Assembly: GCA_913053875.1 (NCBI GenBank)
Contig: CAJXGN010000002.1
Span: 62,001-126,000 of the forward strand
From: an uncultured Agromyces sp.
GTDB lineage: Bacteria > Actinomycetota > Actinomycetes > Actinomycetales > Microbacteriaceae
Length of the DNA: 64,000 bases
Reading direction: 5' to 3'
Shown: positions 42,606 to 51,675 of the stretch, piece after piece
Layout of the letters: each line of letters begins with the position of its first letter
How positions within the stretch are numbered: the stretch's first letter is position 1
The notes under the pieces: generated by a model
Databases searched by the model: none
Told to the model about the DNA's origin: nothing
What the model saw: the letters and a program-made list of their open reading frames with translations, nothing else
Translations under genes and position numbers: made by a program

Positions 42606-44117
42606 ATGTCCGCCCTGGAACGCGCGATCGCGAACCCCGAACCGGTTCCGGGCCTCGACGCCGAGTCGCCCGTCGCCGGCCTCGACCGCCGCAGCGTCGG
42701 CGCCGTCGAGGTGCTCGCCCAGTCCGTCTCGGCGGTGGCGCCGGCCGGTGCCGCCCTCACGGTCCCGGCGATCATCGCCGCGGTCACCGGCACCGCGTCG
42801 CTGCTGCCGATGCTGCTCGCCGCGGGCGTGACGCTGCTCGTGGCATCCACCATCACCCAGTTCAGCCGCCGCATGGCGGCGCCCGGCGGCGTCTCGGCGT
42901 ACATCGCCCGCGGCCTCGGGTCGTCGGCCGCGCTCGTCGGCGGCGTCGCGCAGCTCATCGGCTACGGCTTCGTCGCCATGTTCGCGCTCGTCGGCACGGT
43001 CTACACGACGCTCTCGCTCGCCGACTTCGTGCTGCCAGCGGCCGGCGCACCGGCGCTCTGGGCCGTGGCGCTGATGCTGGTGCTCGGCGCCGGCGCGCTG
43101 TTCATCCTCGTCCGCGGCATCCGGCGCTCGGCCCGCGTGACGCTCATCGTCGAGGTGGTCTCGGTCGGCGTGATCGCGCTGCTCACCGTCGCGCTGCTCG
43201 GCGTGCTCTGGGCGACGGATGCCCCGATGATGGCGAACCGCACCTTCGCGGTCTTCGACCCGAGCGGCGTCTCCGGCGCCGAGCTGCTCGTCGCGACCGC
43301 GCTCGCGCTGACCGCGCTCGTGGGCTTCGAGTCGGCGTCCACCCTGGGCGGCGAGGCGAAGCGGCCCCTGCTGGCCATTCCGCGCGCGATCGTCTGGACC
43401 GTGTTCGTGTCGGCCGGCCTGTACCTGCTGACCGGATACGCGCAGCTCACCGGCATCGACTCCGCCGACCTCCGCGGCGGCGACGGCTTCTTCCCGGTCG
43501 ACGGCGTCACCGCCTCACTCGGCATGCCGTGGCTCGGCGCGGTGCTCGAACTCTCGATCGCCGCGTCGCTGTTCGCGTGCCTCATCGCCTCGGCGACCGC
43601 GATGACCCGCGTGCTCTTCGCGCTCGCCCGCGAGGGGCTGCTGCCCCGCGCGCTCGGCCGCACCAGGCGGCGCTCGGGCACCCCGGTCGCCGCAGTCGCG
43701 CTCAGCATGACGTTCGTCACCGCCGTGCCGATCGTGTCGGTGCTGCTGGGCGCCGCGCTCTGGACGACGATGCAGTGGCTGCTCCTCGGCGCCGCGACCG
43801 GCTACCTCGTCGCGTACTTCCTCGCGTGCGTCGCCGCCCCGGTGTTCCTCTGGCGCATCGGCGAGTCGGGCTGGCGCTCGACGGTCGTCGCCGCGGCCGG
43901 TGCCGTCGGGGTCGCGGTGATCCTCGTCGCCTACCTCGTCGTCGAGTCGACCGGCGCGCGCGCCGGCGCGGTGTGGGTGATGGTCGGTGTGCTCGGCGCG
44001 ACCGTGGTGCTCGCCGCCGGCCGCGCGCTGTTCGCCCGGCGGAACCCGCGCATCCGGGGCGTCTACGACGTGCCGACGATCGCCGACGTGTGGGGCGGGC
44101 GCCGTGGCGAGCCCTGA
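42606..44117 (+). CDS. APC-family amino acid/amine permease (second)
   Basis: 503 residues, about 12 transmembrane helices. Family marks: VGAVEVLAQSVSAVAPAGAA, MAAPGGVSAYIARGLG, VGFESASTLGGEAKRPLLAI, and SATAMTRVLFALAREGLLP. Distant from its divergent neighbour at 40850. The IclR gene overlaps its 3' end by 14 nt, so they are co-transcribed and the regulator probably controls one or both permeases. The sharp ATG follows GAGGAGCCCGCCG. Confidence 0.92.
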   Translation: MSALERAIANPEPVPGLDAESPVAGLDRRSVGAVEVLAQSVSAVAPAGAALTVPAIIAAVTGTASLLPMLLAAGVTLLVASTITQFSRRMAAPGGVSAYIARGLGSSAALVGGVAQLIGYGFVAMFALVGTVYTTLSLADFVLPAAGAPALWAVALMLVLGAGALFILVRGIRRSARVTLIVEVVSVGVIALLTVALLGVLWATDAPMMANRTFAVFDPSGVSGAELLVATALALTALVGFESASTLGGEAKRPLLAIPRAIVWTVFVSAGLYLLTGYAQLTGIDSADLRGGDGFFPVDGVTASLGMPWLGAVLELSIAASLFACLIASATAMTRVLFALAREGLLPRALGRTRRRSGTPVAAVALSMTFVTAVPIVSVLLGAALWTTMQWLLLGAATGYLVAYFLACVAAPVFLWRIGESGWRSTVVAAAGAVGVAVILVAYLVVESTGARAGAVWVMVGVLGATVVLAAGRALFARRNPRIRGVYDVPTIADVWGGRRGEP

Positions 44118-44793
44118 CCGGGTGCCGGATGCTCCGTCCGCCATGCCACCGGCCAGCGGCGTCGAACTGCGGGCCCGGCAGCCGAAGGCGATCCAGCACG
44201 CGCTGCACGTGCTCGAGGAGGTCGCGCGGCTCGGCCCGGGGGTGACGGCCCAGCAGATCTCGACCAGCCTCGGGATGCCCCGGGCCACCGCCTACCGCCT
44301 GCTCAACCTGCTCGTGCAGGAGGAGTACCTCGTGCGCCTGCCCGACCTCTCGGGCTTCGCCCTCGGCAGCAAGGTCACCCAGCTCGCGACCCTCGTGCCG
44401 ACCGCGCCACCGCCGCGCGCGGTGCGCCGGGTGGTCGACGACCTGCGCGGGCGCGTCCGCGCCGGCGTGCACCTCGTGCGCTACGACGGCGGCATCCTGC
44501 AGATCGTCGACGCCGACCCCGACTTCGCCCTGAGCGACGAGGTGCGCATCTCGCGCGACCCCCACGTCTCGGCCCTGGGCGGGCTGCTGCTCGATGCATC
44601 CGCTGGGTTCGTGTCGATGTCGTCGCCGATCGTGCCCGGGCGCGCCTGTCTCGCCGTGCCGATCCGCGACGACCGCGGTGCGCTGGTCGCCGGGATCGCG
44701 CTCGCGACGACGCCCGCGCGCGCGGCGGAGCCGGCGCCGCTGCTCGCGGTGCTGCGCGAAGCGGCCGAGCGGCTGGAGCCGCTGCTGGCGTAG
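44104..44793 (+). CDS. IclR-family transcriptional regulator
   Basis: 229 residues from GTG 44104 (an in-frame ATG at 44143 is possible). Helix-turn-helix at about 28-85 (LGPGVTAQQISTSLGMPRATAYRLLNLLVQEEYL) followed by a short IclR effector domain (GVHLVRYDGGILQIVDAD, ALGGLLLDASAGF, CLAVPIRDDRGALVAGIALA). The effector domain is shorter than usual. The overlap with the permease gene points to control of amine uptake or oxidation. Confidence 0.9.
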   Translation: MASPDRVPDAPSAMPPASGVELRARQPKAIQHALHVLEEVARLGPGVTAQQISTSLGMPRATAYRLLNLLVQEEYLVRLPDLSGFALGSKVTQLATLVPTAPPPRAVRRVVDDLRGRVRAGVHLVRYDGGILQIVDADPDFALSDEVRISRDPHVSALGGLLLDASAGFVSMSSPIVPGRACLAVPIRDDRGALVAGIALATTPARAAEPAPLLAVLREAAERLEPLLA

Positions 44794-44929
44794 GAGCGCA
44801 GGCGCAGGGCTGGGCCCTCGGACGGCACAGCGCACGAACAGCGTCGGCGCGACGTGCAAGGGCCGCAGCGAGTCATCCGCTCCGCATCGCGATGAAGATC
44901 GCGGTCTCGCGCGGGGGAGGATCCACCAC

Positions 44930-44984
44930 AATTCTGTTCGATCAAGTAGAATTATGTCTGATCGCCCGGAATTCTGTGCGATCA
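44930..44984. promoter_or_regulatory. Three direct repeats with exact 20-bp period (probable operator)
   Basis: AATTCTGTTCGATCA (44930-44944), AATTATGTCTGATCG (44950-44964), AATTCTGTGCGATCA (44970-44984), spaced exactly 20 bp, i.e. two helical turns, ending 12 bp before the nucleotidyltransferase ATG. AT-rich against the background. Most likely bound by the winged-helix part of that protein (autoregulation). The rest of 44794-44996 shows nothing else. Confidence 0.75.
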
Positions 44985-44996
44985 GTGGGGAGTCCC

Positions 44997-45620
44997 ATGC
45001 GACTGCAACATCCGTTCGAAGCGGTGACGACGTCGGTGGACGGCGACTGCCTCAGCGTGCTCGCCCGTGCCGAGCATGAGTTCTCGGCTGCGCGGCTCGT
45101 TTCCCTGCTCGGGCGGAAACGGTCGCTGACGGGCGTGCGCAATGCGCTCGACCGACTCGCCACTCAAGGAATCGTCGATGTGCGTCACGTGGGCAACGTG
45201 AAGAGCTACGCGCTGAACCGGTCTCACCTGCTCGCGCCGGCCATCATCGCCATCGCGACCGCCCGCGAGCGACTCATCGACGCAATCTCGACCGAACTCG
45301 GGGAGTGGGCCGAGGCCCCCGTGTTCGGAGCGCTGTTCGGGTCGGCTGCCCGGGGCGAGATGCAGGTCGACAGTGACATCGACGTTCTGCTCGTCCACGC
45401 CGAGGACTGCGACATCGAAGCGTGGAGCGACCAGGTCATGCGCTTGCATCGAATGGCCGAAAAGTGGACTGGAAACGACACACGTGTGCTGACCATCGGC
45501 GAACGCGAAGTCGACGAACACGGCTCGAACGACCCCGTCCTTCACGAGATCGCTCGAGAGGGAATCGTCCTGATCGGACCCACGAGCTGGCTGAGGCGAA
45601 GGATGATGACGACCGCATGA
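44997..45620 (+). CDS. Winged-helix nucleotidyltransferase (MNT-like antitoxin candidate)
   Basis: 207 residues. Residues 1-75 form a winged helix (EFSAARLVSLLGRKRSLTGV, LDRLATQGIVDVRHVG); residues 105-200 a minimal polymerase-beta-type nucleotidyltransferase with G115-S116 and D127-x-D129 (GSAARGEMQVDSDIDVLLV). In HEPN-MNT modules the MNT partner AMPylates and silences the HEPN toxin. GGGGAG precedes ATG 44997. ATGA overlap with the next gene. Confidence 0.88.
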   Translation: MRLQHPFEAVTTSVDGDCLSVLARAEHEFSAARLVSLLGRKRSLTGVRNALDRLATQGIVDVRHVGNVKSYALNRSHLLAPAIIAIATARERLIDAISTELGEWAEAPVFGALFGSAARGEMQVDSDIDVLLVHAEDCDIEAWSDQVMRLHRMAEKWTGNDTRVLTIGEREVDEHGSNDPVLHEIAREGIVLIGPTSWLRRRMMTTA

Positions 45621-45979
45621 CCCCACGCGCGACGAGTACGGCACGCACCGGACGGCGGGGGAAGGCGATCGCCTTCCGTGACGCCGCCGAGCTGATCGAG
45701 CAGTTCATGAACGACGGCACCGACCTGCGCGACGCCTACGTCACGATGTGCGTGCATGCGGGGATCGCTGCCGCCGATGTCATCTGCATGGATGAGCTCG
45801 GGGAGTACTGCGCCGGGCAGCGACACAGCGACGCGACGCGACTGCTGGAGAAGGTCGACACGACTCTCGCGCGCCAGCTCGATGTGCTGCTCAGCATGAA
45901 GACGAAGGCCGGGTACAGCGGCACTCCGGTGTCGAACGAACAGATCAACGCGCTCAACGAGCAATGGAATCGCTCGTAG
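45617..45979 (+). CDS. Small helical partner protein, HEPN-like
   Basis: 120 residues, all helical after a basic N-terminus: FRDAAELIEQFMNDGTDLRD, YVTMCVHAGIAAADVICMDE, LGEYCAGQRHSDATRLLEKV. The pattern resembles HEPN proteins paired with nucleotidyltransferases in Actinomycetota, but the RX4-6H RNase motif is not evident, so toxin activity is uncertain. Translationally coupled (ATGA) to the nucleotidyltransferase. Confidence 0.8.
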   Translation: MTPRATSTARTGRRGKAIAFRDAAELIEQFMNDGTDLRDAYVTMCVHAGIAAADVICMDELGEYCAGQRHSDATRLLEKVDTTLARQLDVLLSMKTKAGYSGTPVSNEQINALNEQWNRS

Positions 45980-46202
45980 CGCGCGCATGACGGCCGGCAA
46001 GAGTCGCTCAGGCGGCGTCATCTGCAGGAAACATTACTCGGTCCTCAGGTAGCTGGCACCGCCAAGAGCGTCATTTCAACGGTTCACAGTCAAGAACTGC
46101 GATTCTTTCATGCAGATCCGGCACACAAACGATGCAGGAGTGAGGCACTCTCGACTGACCGGACACCACCGGTGCACTGACGCCTCATGAAGGGACGCCC
46201 CC

Positions 46203-48602
46203 GTGACCGCCAACATCCTCTGGCTCGACGAACTCGGAATGGACGACATCGGACGGGTGGGCGGCAAGAACGCCTCGCTCGGCGAGCTCATCCACAACCT
46301 CGGCGCCGCGGGCGTCAACGTGCCCGGCGGGTTCGCGACCACGGCCGACGCCTTCCGCGCCTTCCTCGCGCAGACCGGCCTCGAGGACCGCATCGCTGCG
46401 ACCCTGCTCGAGCTCGACAGCTCCGACACGCTGGCGCTGGCGCGCGCCGGCCGCAGCATCCGTGCCGACATCATCGACACGCCGCTGCAGCCCGAACTCG
46501 AGCAGGAGATCCGCGACGCGTACGCGACGCTCACCGAGGGCGAGGACCCGGCCGACCCGGTCTCCTGGGCGGTGCGATCGAGCGCGACCGCCGAGGACCT
46601 GCCCGACGCGTCGTTCGCCGGGCAGCAGGAGACGTTCCTCAACATCCGCGGCATCGACCAGATCCTGCGCGCCGTGCACGAGGTGTTCGCGTCGCTCTAC
46701 AACGACCGCGCCATCTCGTACCGCGTGCACCACGGCTTCGCGCACCTCGACGTCGCCCTGTCGGTCGGCATCCAGCGGATGGTGCGCAGCGACCTGGCCT
46801 CGTCGGGCGTCATGTTCACCATCGACACCGAGTCGGGCTTCTCCGACGCGGTGCTCATCACGTCGGCCTACGGACTCGGCGAGGGCGTCGTGCAGGGCGC
46901 GGTGAACCCCGACGAGTTCGTCGTCTACAAGCCGGCGCTGCACGCCGGTCGCCCGGCGATCCTCAAGCGCACGGTCGGCGCGAAGGCGACGAAGATGATC
47001 TACACGAAGTCGACGCACGTCGGCCGCACGGTCGACTTCGTGCCCGTCACCAAGCCCGAGGCGCGGCGCTTCAGCCTCACCGACGCCGAGATCGAGCAGC
47101 TCGCCCGGTACGCCGTCAGCATCGAGCAGCACTACGGCCGCCCCATGGACATCGAGTGGGCCAAGGACGGCGTCGACGGGAAGCTCTACATCGTGCAGGC
47201 CCGCCCCGAGACCGTGGTCGCCCGCCGCACCGGCCGCACCGAGCGGTTCACCCTCGGCGAGCGCGGCACGGTCGTCGCCGAGGGACGCGCGATCGGCCAC
47301 AAGATCGGCACCGGCGCCGCACGCGTGCTCACGTCGGTCGACCAGATGCACGAGTTCCAGCCGGGCGACGTGCTGGTCGCCGACATGACCGATCCCGATT
47401 GGGAGCCCGTCATGAAGACGGCATCCGCCATCGTCACCAACCGCGGCGGGCGCACCTGCCACGCCGCCATCATCGCCCGCGAACTCGGCGTGCCCGCGGT
47501 GGTGGGGGCGGGGGATGCCACGCTGGCGCTCGTCGACGGCCAGCAGGTCACCGTCTCCTGCGGCGAGGGCGAGACCGGGTACGTCTACGACGGGGTGCTC
47601 GACTACGACGTCGAGTACAGCGACCTGGGCGAGCTCCCCGAGCTCTCCACCTCGGTCATGATGAACGTCGGCACCCCGGAGCAGGCGTTCACCTTCGCCC
47701 AGACCCCGAACGACGGCATCGGCCTCGCCCGCCTCGAGTTCATCATCAACCGGCAGATCGGCATCCACCCGCGCGCGCTGCTCGAGCTCGACGACCAGGC
47801 GCCCGAGGTCGCCGACGAGATCCGCACGCGCATCGCTGCCTACTCCGGCGCGCGCGACTTCTTCGTCAAGCGCGTCGCCGAGGGCGTCTCCACGCTCGCG
47901 GCCGCGTTCGCCCCCAACCCGGTGATCGTGCGCATGTCGGACTTCAAGTCGAACGAGTACGCCAACCTGCTCGGCGGCGAGCGCTACGAGCCCGACGAGG
48001 AGAACCCGATGATCGGCTTCCGCGGTGCGTCGCGCTACGTGGCGCCGTCGTTCCGCGAGTGCTTCGACCTCGAGTGCGAGGCGCTGAAGTTCGCGCGCGA
48101 CGAGATGGGGCTGACGAACATCAGGCTGATGATCCCGTTCGTGCGCACCATCGCCGAGGCCGAGGCGGTCATCGCGGCGCTCGCCGAGAACGGGCTGGTG
48201 CGCGGCCGGAACGGCCTCCAGGTCGTGATGATGTGCGAGGCGCCGAGCAACGCCGTGCTCGCCCACGAGTTCCTCAACCACTTCGACGGCTTCTCGATCG
48301 GCTCGAACGACCTCACCCAGCTCACGCTCGGCGTCGACCGCGACTCGGCCGAGATGTCGCGCGTCTTCGACGAGCGCGACCCGGCGGTGCTGAAGCTGCT
48401 CAGCATGGCGATCGAGGCGTGCGTCTCCCGCGGCAAGTACGTCGGCATCTGCGGCCAGGGCCCGAGCGACCACCCCGACTTCGCCGAGTGGCTCATGGCC
48501 CAGGGCATCTCGTCGATCTCGCTCAACCCAGACACGGTCGTCGACACGTGGCAGCGCCTCGGCCGGCTCGAGGCGGCGAAGCGGGAGCTGGCACTGACGT
48601 AG
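46203..48602 (+). CDS. ppsA: Phosphoenolpyruvate synthase
   Basis: 799 residues from GTG 46203. The N-terminal ATP-grasp PPDK domain ([32 protein letters not shown]), the central swivelling domain with phospho-His420 in [17 protein letters not shown], and the C-terminal PEP-binding TIM barrel ([17 protein letters not shown]-like, [15 protein letters not shown]) are complete. Converts pyruvate, ATP and water to PEP, AMP and phosphate for gluconeogenesis. GAAGGGA lies 9 nt ahead. The 223-bp gap before it holds its promoter but no other feature I can support. Confidence 0.96.
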   Translation: MTANILWLDELGMDDIGRVGGKNASLGELIHNLGAAGVNVPGGFATTADAFRAFLAQTGLEDRIAATLLELDSSDTLALARAGRSIRADIIDTPLQPELEQEIRDAYATLTEGEDPADPVSWAVRSSATAEDLPDASFAGQQETFLNIRGIDQILRAVHEVFASLYNDRAISYRVHHGFAHLDVALSVGIQRMVRSDLASSGVMFTIDTESGFSDAVLITSAYGLGEGVVQGAVNPDEFVVYKPALHAGRPAILKRTVGAKATKMIYTKSTHVGRTVDFVPVTKPEARRFSLTDAEIEQLARYAVSIEQHYGRPMDIEWAKDGVDGKLYIVQARPETVVARRTGRTERFTLGERGTVVAEGRAIGHKIGTGAARVLTSVDQMHEFQPGDVLVADMTDPDWEPVMKTASAIVTNRGGRTCHAAIIARELGVPAVVGAGDATLALVDGQQVTVSCGEGETGYVYDGVLDYDVEYSDLGELPELSTSVMMNVGTPEQAFTFAQTPNDGIGLARLEFIINRQIGIHPRALLELDDQAPEVADEIRTRIAAYSGARDFFVKRVAEGVSTLAAAFAPNPVIVRMSDFKSNEYANLLGGERYEPDEENPMIGFRGASRYVAPSFRECFDLECEALKFARDEMGLTNIRLMIPFVRTIAEAEAVIAALAENGLVRGRNGLQVVMMCEAPSNAVLAHEFLNHFDGFSIGSNDLTQLTLGVDRDSAEMSRVFDERDPAVLKLLSMAIEACVSRGKYVGICGQGPSDHPDFAEWLMAQGISSISLNPDTVVDTWQRLGRLEAAKRELALT

Positions 48603-48611
48603 GCGGGGTGC

Positions 48612-48638
48612 GGGCGGTTGCCTCGGAGGCATCCGCCC
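48612..48638 (+). terminator. Hairpin terminator of ppsA
   Basis: GGGCGGTTGCC (48612-48622), loop TCGGA, GGCATCCGCCC (48628-48638), one mismatch, 9 bp after the stop. Its right arm runs directly into repeat D. Confidence 0.75.
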
Positions 48639-48726
48639 CTCCCGAAAACATGCAACGACGGGCGACACGCCTCACGACTGCATGTTCTCGACGCGGAACG
48701 CCCAGATCTGCATGTTTTGGGGAGGG
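48637..48726 (+). repeat. Structured intergenic repeat, copy D
   Basis: CCCTCCCGAAAACATGCA (48637-48654) pairs with TGCATGTTTTGGGGAGGG (48709-48726), one mismatch. The centre differs from the other copies: GCGACACGCC replaces the GGCGTGTC block, as if that small segment were inverted, but the middle TGCATGTTCTCG is kept. Lies just after the ppsA terminator. Confidence 0.88.
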
Positions 48727-48853
48727 GACGCAGCGCCCTCCTGCGCGAGCGGCCGGGGCCCGGCGCCCCCTCCACAGCCGGGCGCATGCCCCTCCGCGGG
48801 CGCCTGCCCGATCACGTGGCCCCGCCCGACGCCCCACCCACGACGCTGGTCGC

Positions 48854-50155
48854 ATGCCCGCATCCGACACCCTCCCCCGCCCCCGCCTGACCGTGCGCGT
48901 CGAGCTCCTCGACGCCGACGAACCGACCTGGCGGGAGATCGCCGTCGACGCCTCGCGCGGCCTCGCGACGCTCGCCGACGCCATCCTGCTCGCCTTCGGC
49001 TGGACCGGCACCGGCAGCTGGCGGTTCGGCACCCTGCACACGCCGTGGTGGGGGCGGGAGGCGGATGCCTGGGGCCGGCGCATCCTCACTCCGGCACGCC
49101 CGCACCACCCCGCACCTGTCGACGACTTCGGAGGGTACGGCGAGGGCTGCCAGTGCTCGAGCTGTCGGTACGGCGCGGCCTACCACTCCGACCCCGAGCT
49201 CCAGCGCGCCCTGCCCGAGTGGACCATCGACCACGTGCTCGAGCGATTCGGCGGCACGCTCGAGTTCGAGTACCGGTCCCGCGACTCGCGGCTCGGCTCG
49301 ACGGCCGGCGCGTGGCACCACCGCATCACCGCGGGCGTGCGCGATGCGGCGACGACGGATGCCTCGGCCCCGACAGCCGTCCTCGTCGACGGCGCGGGCA
49401 CGGTGCCGCGCAGCGGGTCCGAGGCGGCGTACGGCGAACTCGGCGACCTCTCGCGGCGCATCGCGCTGGAGCACGAGTTCGCGGCACGGTTCGGGGCGGG
49501 TGCCCGGCTGGCGCAGCCGGGCTCGGCTCCGGGCTGGGAGCCGCTCGAGCAGGCGATCCACGGCGCGAGCGCGGCCGCGCGCCGTGCGCTGCGCATGGAC
49601 CTCGTCGAGCTCGGCGCGCTCGACCCGCCCGTGCTCGACGTCGCCGAGGTCGAGCGCAGCACCACGCAGATCCGGGCATTCCTCCGCACGGCCGAAGGGC
49701 CCGAGGGCATCGACGCAGAGGCAGCGGGCGAGCTGGGCGAGGACCTCAAGGCCATGCACCTGGTGCGCACGCAGCGTTGCCGGTTGCTCACGCTCGTCGC
49801 GGTGCGCGACCGGTTCGTGTCCGACCCGGTGGCGCTCTGGTACGAGCTCGCACAGCAGTTGATGGCCGGCGTGAGCTACCGGGACGGCGCCGCGATCGAC
49901 GTTGCGGAACGGGCGGTCGACCTCGCGCGCGGCGACCACCCGATGCGCCGGTTCGCGTTCGACCAGGCCCGGGCCGCGGGCCGCACCGGCTACGCCACGA
50001 GCGAGTTCGGGCGCACCCGGGTCGACCGCATGCTCGTGCGCCTCGGGCTCATCGATGCGTCTGGCGAGCCGGCCCACCCGAACGCCCGTGCCTTCGGCTT
50101 CGCGATGCTGCGCGGCGGTGTCGGTTCGTACCTCCCGGCGGCCGTCGCCCGGTGA
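48854..50155 (+). CDS. Plasmid pRiA4b ORF-3-like family protein
   Basis: 433 residues. N-terminal ~150 residues match the pRiA4b ORF-3-like domain (DEPTWREIAVDASRGLATLA, AILLAFGWTGTGSWRF, with a CQCSSC metal-type motif); related proteins are carried by IS1096-like elements and plasmids, function unknown. The C-terminal part is helical (AARRALRMDLVELGALDPP, RMLVRLGLIDASGEPAH) and ends with a fold seen in other members. No transposase or terminal repeats are nearby. ATG 48854. Confidence 0.85.
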   Translation: MPASDTLPRPRLTVRVELLDADEPTWREIAVDASRGLATLADAILLAFGWTGTGSWRFGTLHTPWWGREADAWGRRILTPARPHHPAPVDDFGGYGEGCQCSSCRYGAAYHSDPELQRALPEWTIDHVLERFGGTLEFEYRSRDSRLGSTAGAWHHRITAGVRDAATTDASAPTAVLVDGAGTVPRSGSEAAYGELGDLSRRIALEHEFAARFGAGARLAQPGSAPGWEPLEQAIHGASAAARRALRMDLVELGALDPPVLDVAEVERSTTQIRAFLRTAEGPEGIDAEAAGELGEDLKAMHLVRTQRCRLLTLVAVRDRFVSDPVALWYELAQQLMAGVSYRDGAAIDVAERAVDLARGDHPMRRFAFDQARAAGRTGYATSEFGRTRVDRMLVRLGLIDASGEPAHPNARAFGFAMLRGGVGSYLPAAVAR

Positions 50156-50236
50156 TGGCGCTCGATCCCGAGGCCGGTCGCCGACCGAGCTGACGAGCTG
50201 CGGGCGACATTCTCCGGTCCCCGAAGCACCGGAACC

Positions 50237-51484
50237 CTACGGCCCGAGCGCCCCGATCGGCACGACCGCGACACCGTCCCGACGGGTGTACGCATGCCGT
50301 CCGATCGCGGTGATCACCACGCGAGCATGCGGCGGACCGGATCGCTCCGTGTCGACCTTACGGACGAACGCATCGAGACCCGCCGCCGCAGCGTCGATCT
50401 GGTCGGTGCCCAGCTTGACCTCGATCGCGATCCATCCACCGTCGCGCAACTCGACGATCGCATCGACCTCGCGACCCGAGCCGTCGCGGTAGTGGCTGAC
50501 GCGCGCACCGAATGACTGTGCGTAGACCCGGAGGTCTCGAATCACGAGCGACTCGAAGAACAGGCCGAGCGCATTCGGTTCCTGGAGTAGCCGCTCGGGC
50601 GAGGCACGGACGGCGGCCGCAGCCAGCGACGGGTCGGTGAAGTGACGCTTCGGGGCCTTTCTGACGACGTCGCGAGAGCGCAGGTGCGGCGACCAGCTGG
50701 GCTGATCCTCCAGCACCATGAGGCGCTCGAGTGCCGCGAGGTACTCGCGAACGGTTACGACGTCGACGTCCGTGTCGCGTGCCAGCGACGCATTGGACAC
50801 TTCGGTCGCGGTGTTGCGGGCGAGCGAAGCCAGCAGCCGTTGCACTCGCGAAGGGTCGTGCTGCCGGCTCCCGTCCAGACGCGACAGGTCCACTCGAGTG
50901 ACATCGTCCAGATACGAAACGAGGGCCTCCTGCGCATCGGCAGCGGACGTGCGCTGGAGCGCCGGCCATCCGCCGGTCGCGATTCGGTCGACGACACCCT
51001 CCAGTTCGAGTGCGGAGTCCGCGGTGCTCGCCTCGCCAGACGTGGCGAGGTCGGCGAGCGAGACCTCCCCCGTCGAGTGCCCACTCTCGTGCAGCGACAT
51101 CGGCCGCATGCGGATGCGGCCGATCCGCCCCGCCCCCGAGTGACGCGTCACGTCATCGGACGGCACCGCCGATCCGGCCAGGATGAACTGCCCCGGCACG
51201 CCACGGTCATCGATCGCTCGGCGTACGTGGTTCCAGATGCGTGGTTCGAGTTGCCATTCGTCGATGAGACGCGGAGCACTCCCCTCGAGTACCCGACTCG
51301 GGTCGATTCGGGCGAGCGTCAGCTCATCCTCGTCGACATCGAGCCGCACCGCTGACGACGAGTGCGCGGTGCCGGTCGCCGTCTTCCCGCACGCACGTGG
51401 CCCTTCGAGGAGGACACCACCGACCGCGCCGAGCATGCGGTCGACCTGGGCGTCGACGACGCGCGGACGGTACGTTGCGACCAC
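50237..51484 (-). CDS. AAA ATPase with DUF4143
   Basis: 415 residues. Walker A GPRACGKT (28-35), Walker B-like LIDEWQLEPRIWN and sensor LAGSAVPSDD in the ATPase half; the C-terminal DUF4143 half ends in a PD-(D/E)XK-like stretch (SHYRDGSGREVDAIVELRDG, WIAIEVKLGTDQID). Typical of this widespread family, whose physiological role is unclear; links to toxin-antitoxin and mobile regions are known. GTG 51482-51484. Five 23-bp tandem repeats lie 30 bp upstream and may regulate it. Confidence 0.9.
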   Translation of the reverse strand: MVATYRPRVVDAQVDRMLGAVGGVLLEGPRACGKTATGTAHSSSAVRLDVDEDELTLARIDPSRVLEGSAPRLIDEWQLEPRIWNHVRRAIDDRGVPGQFILAGSAVPSDDVTRHSGAGRIGRIRMRPMSLHESGHSTGEVSLADLATSGEASTADSALELEGVVDRIATGGWPALQRTSAADAQEALVSYLDDVTRVDLSRLDGSRQHDPSRVQRLLASLARNTATEVSNASLARDTDVDVVTVREYLAALERLMVLEDQPSWSPHLRSRDVVRKAPKRHFTDPSLAAAAVRASPERLLQEPNALGLFFESLVIRDLRVYAQSFGARVSHYRDGSGREVDAIVELRDGGWIAIEVKLGTDQIDAAAAGLDAFVRKVDTERSGPPHARVVITAIGRHAYTRRDGVAVVPIGALGP

Positions 51485-51513
51485 CGGTGCACCTCGCCTC
51501 GAGCTCGAGCAGC

Positions 51514-51628
51514 CATCTCACGATCTGTGGAGATTTCATCTCACGATTTGTTGGGATTCTATCTCATGATTTGTGGCGATCTCATCTCATGATTTATGGA
51601 CGTCTCACCTCACGGTTTGTGGAAGCTT
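51514..51628. repeat. Five 23-bp tandem repeats upstream of the DUF4143 ATPase gene
   Basis: Units start at 51514, 51537, 51560, 51583 and 51606, consensus CATCTCATGATTTGTGGNGATCT shortened here as CATCTCAYGATTTGTGG. Much more AT-rich than the surroundings and without spacers. Iteron-like arrangement directly in front of the ATPase start. Either operator sites for that gene or a recognition array for a DNA-binding partner. Confidence 0.9.
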
Positions 51629-51675
51629 CGTTCCTTGACGCGTGGCGCGCGGACTCGAGCGCGCCGCGGACGCGG

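Noticed and set aside
48854..50155. Active transposon around the pRiA4b ORF-3-like gene
   Set aside because: No transposase, recombinase or terminal repeats are present; only the domain is shared with mobile elements.
51514..51628. Possible CRISPR or replication-origin iterons
   Set aside because: No spacers and no cas genes; no replication initiator gene nearby, so an origin is not supported. Kept only as a tandem repeat.
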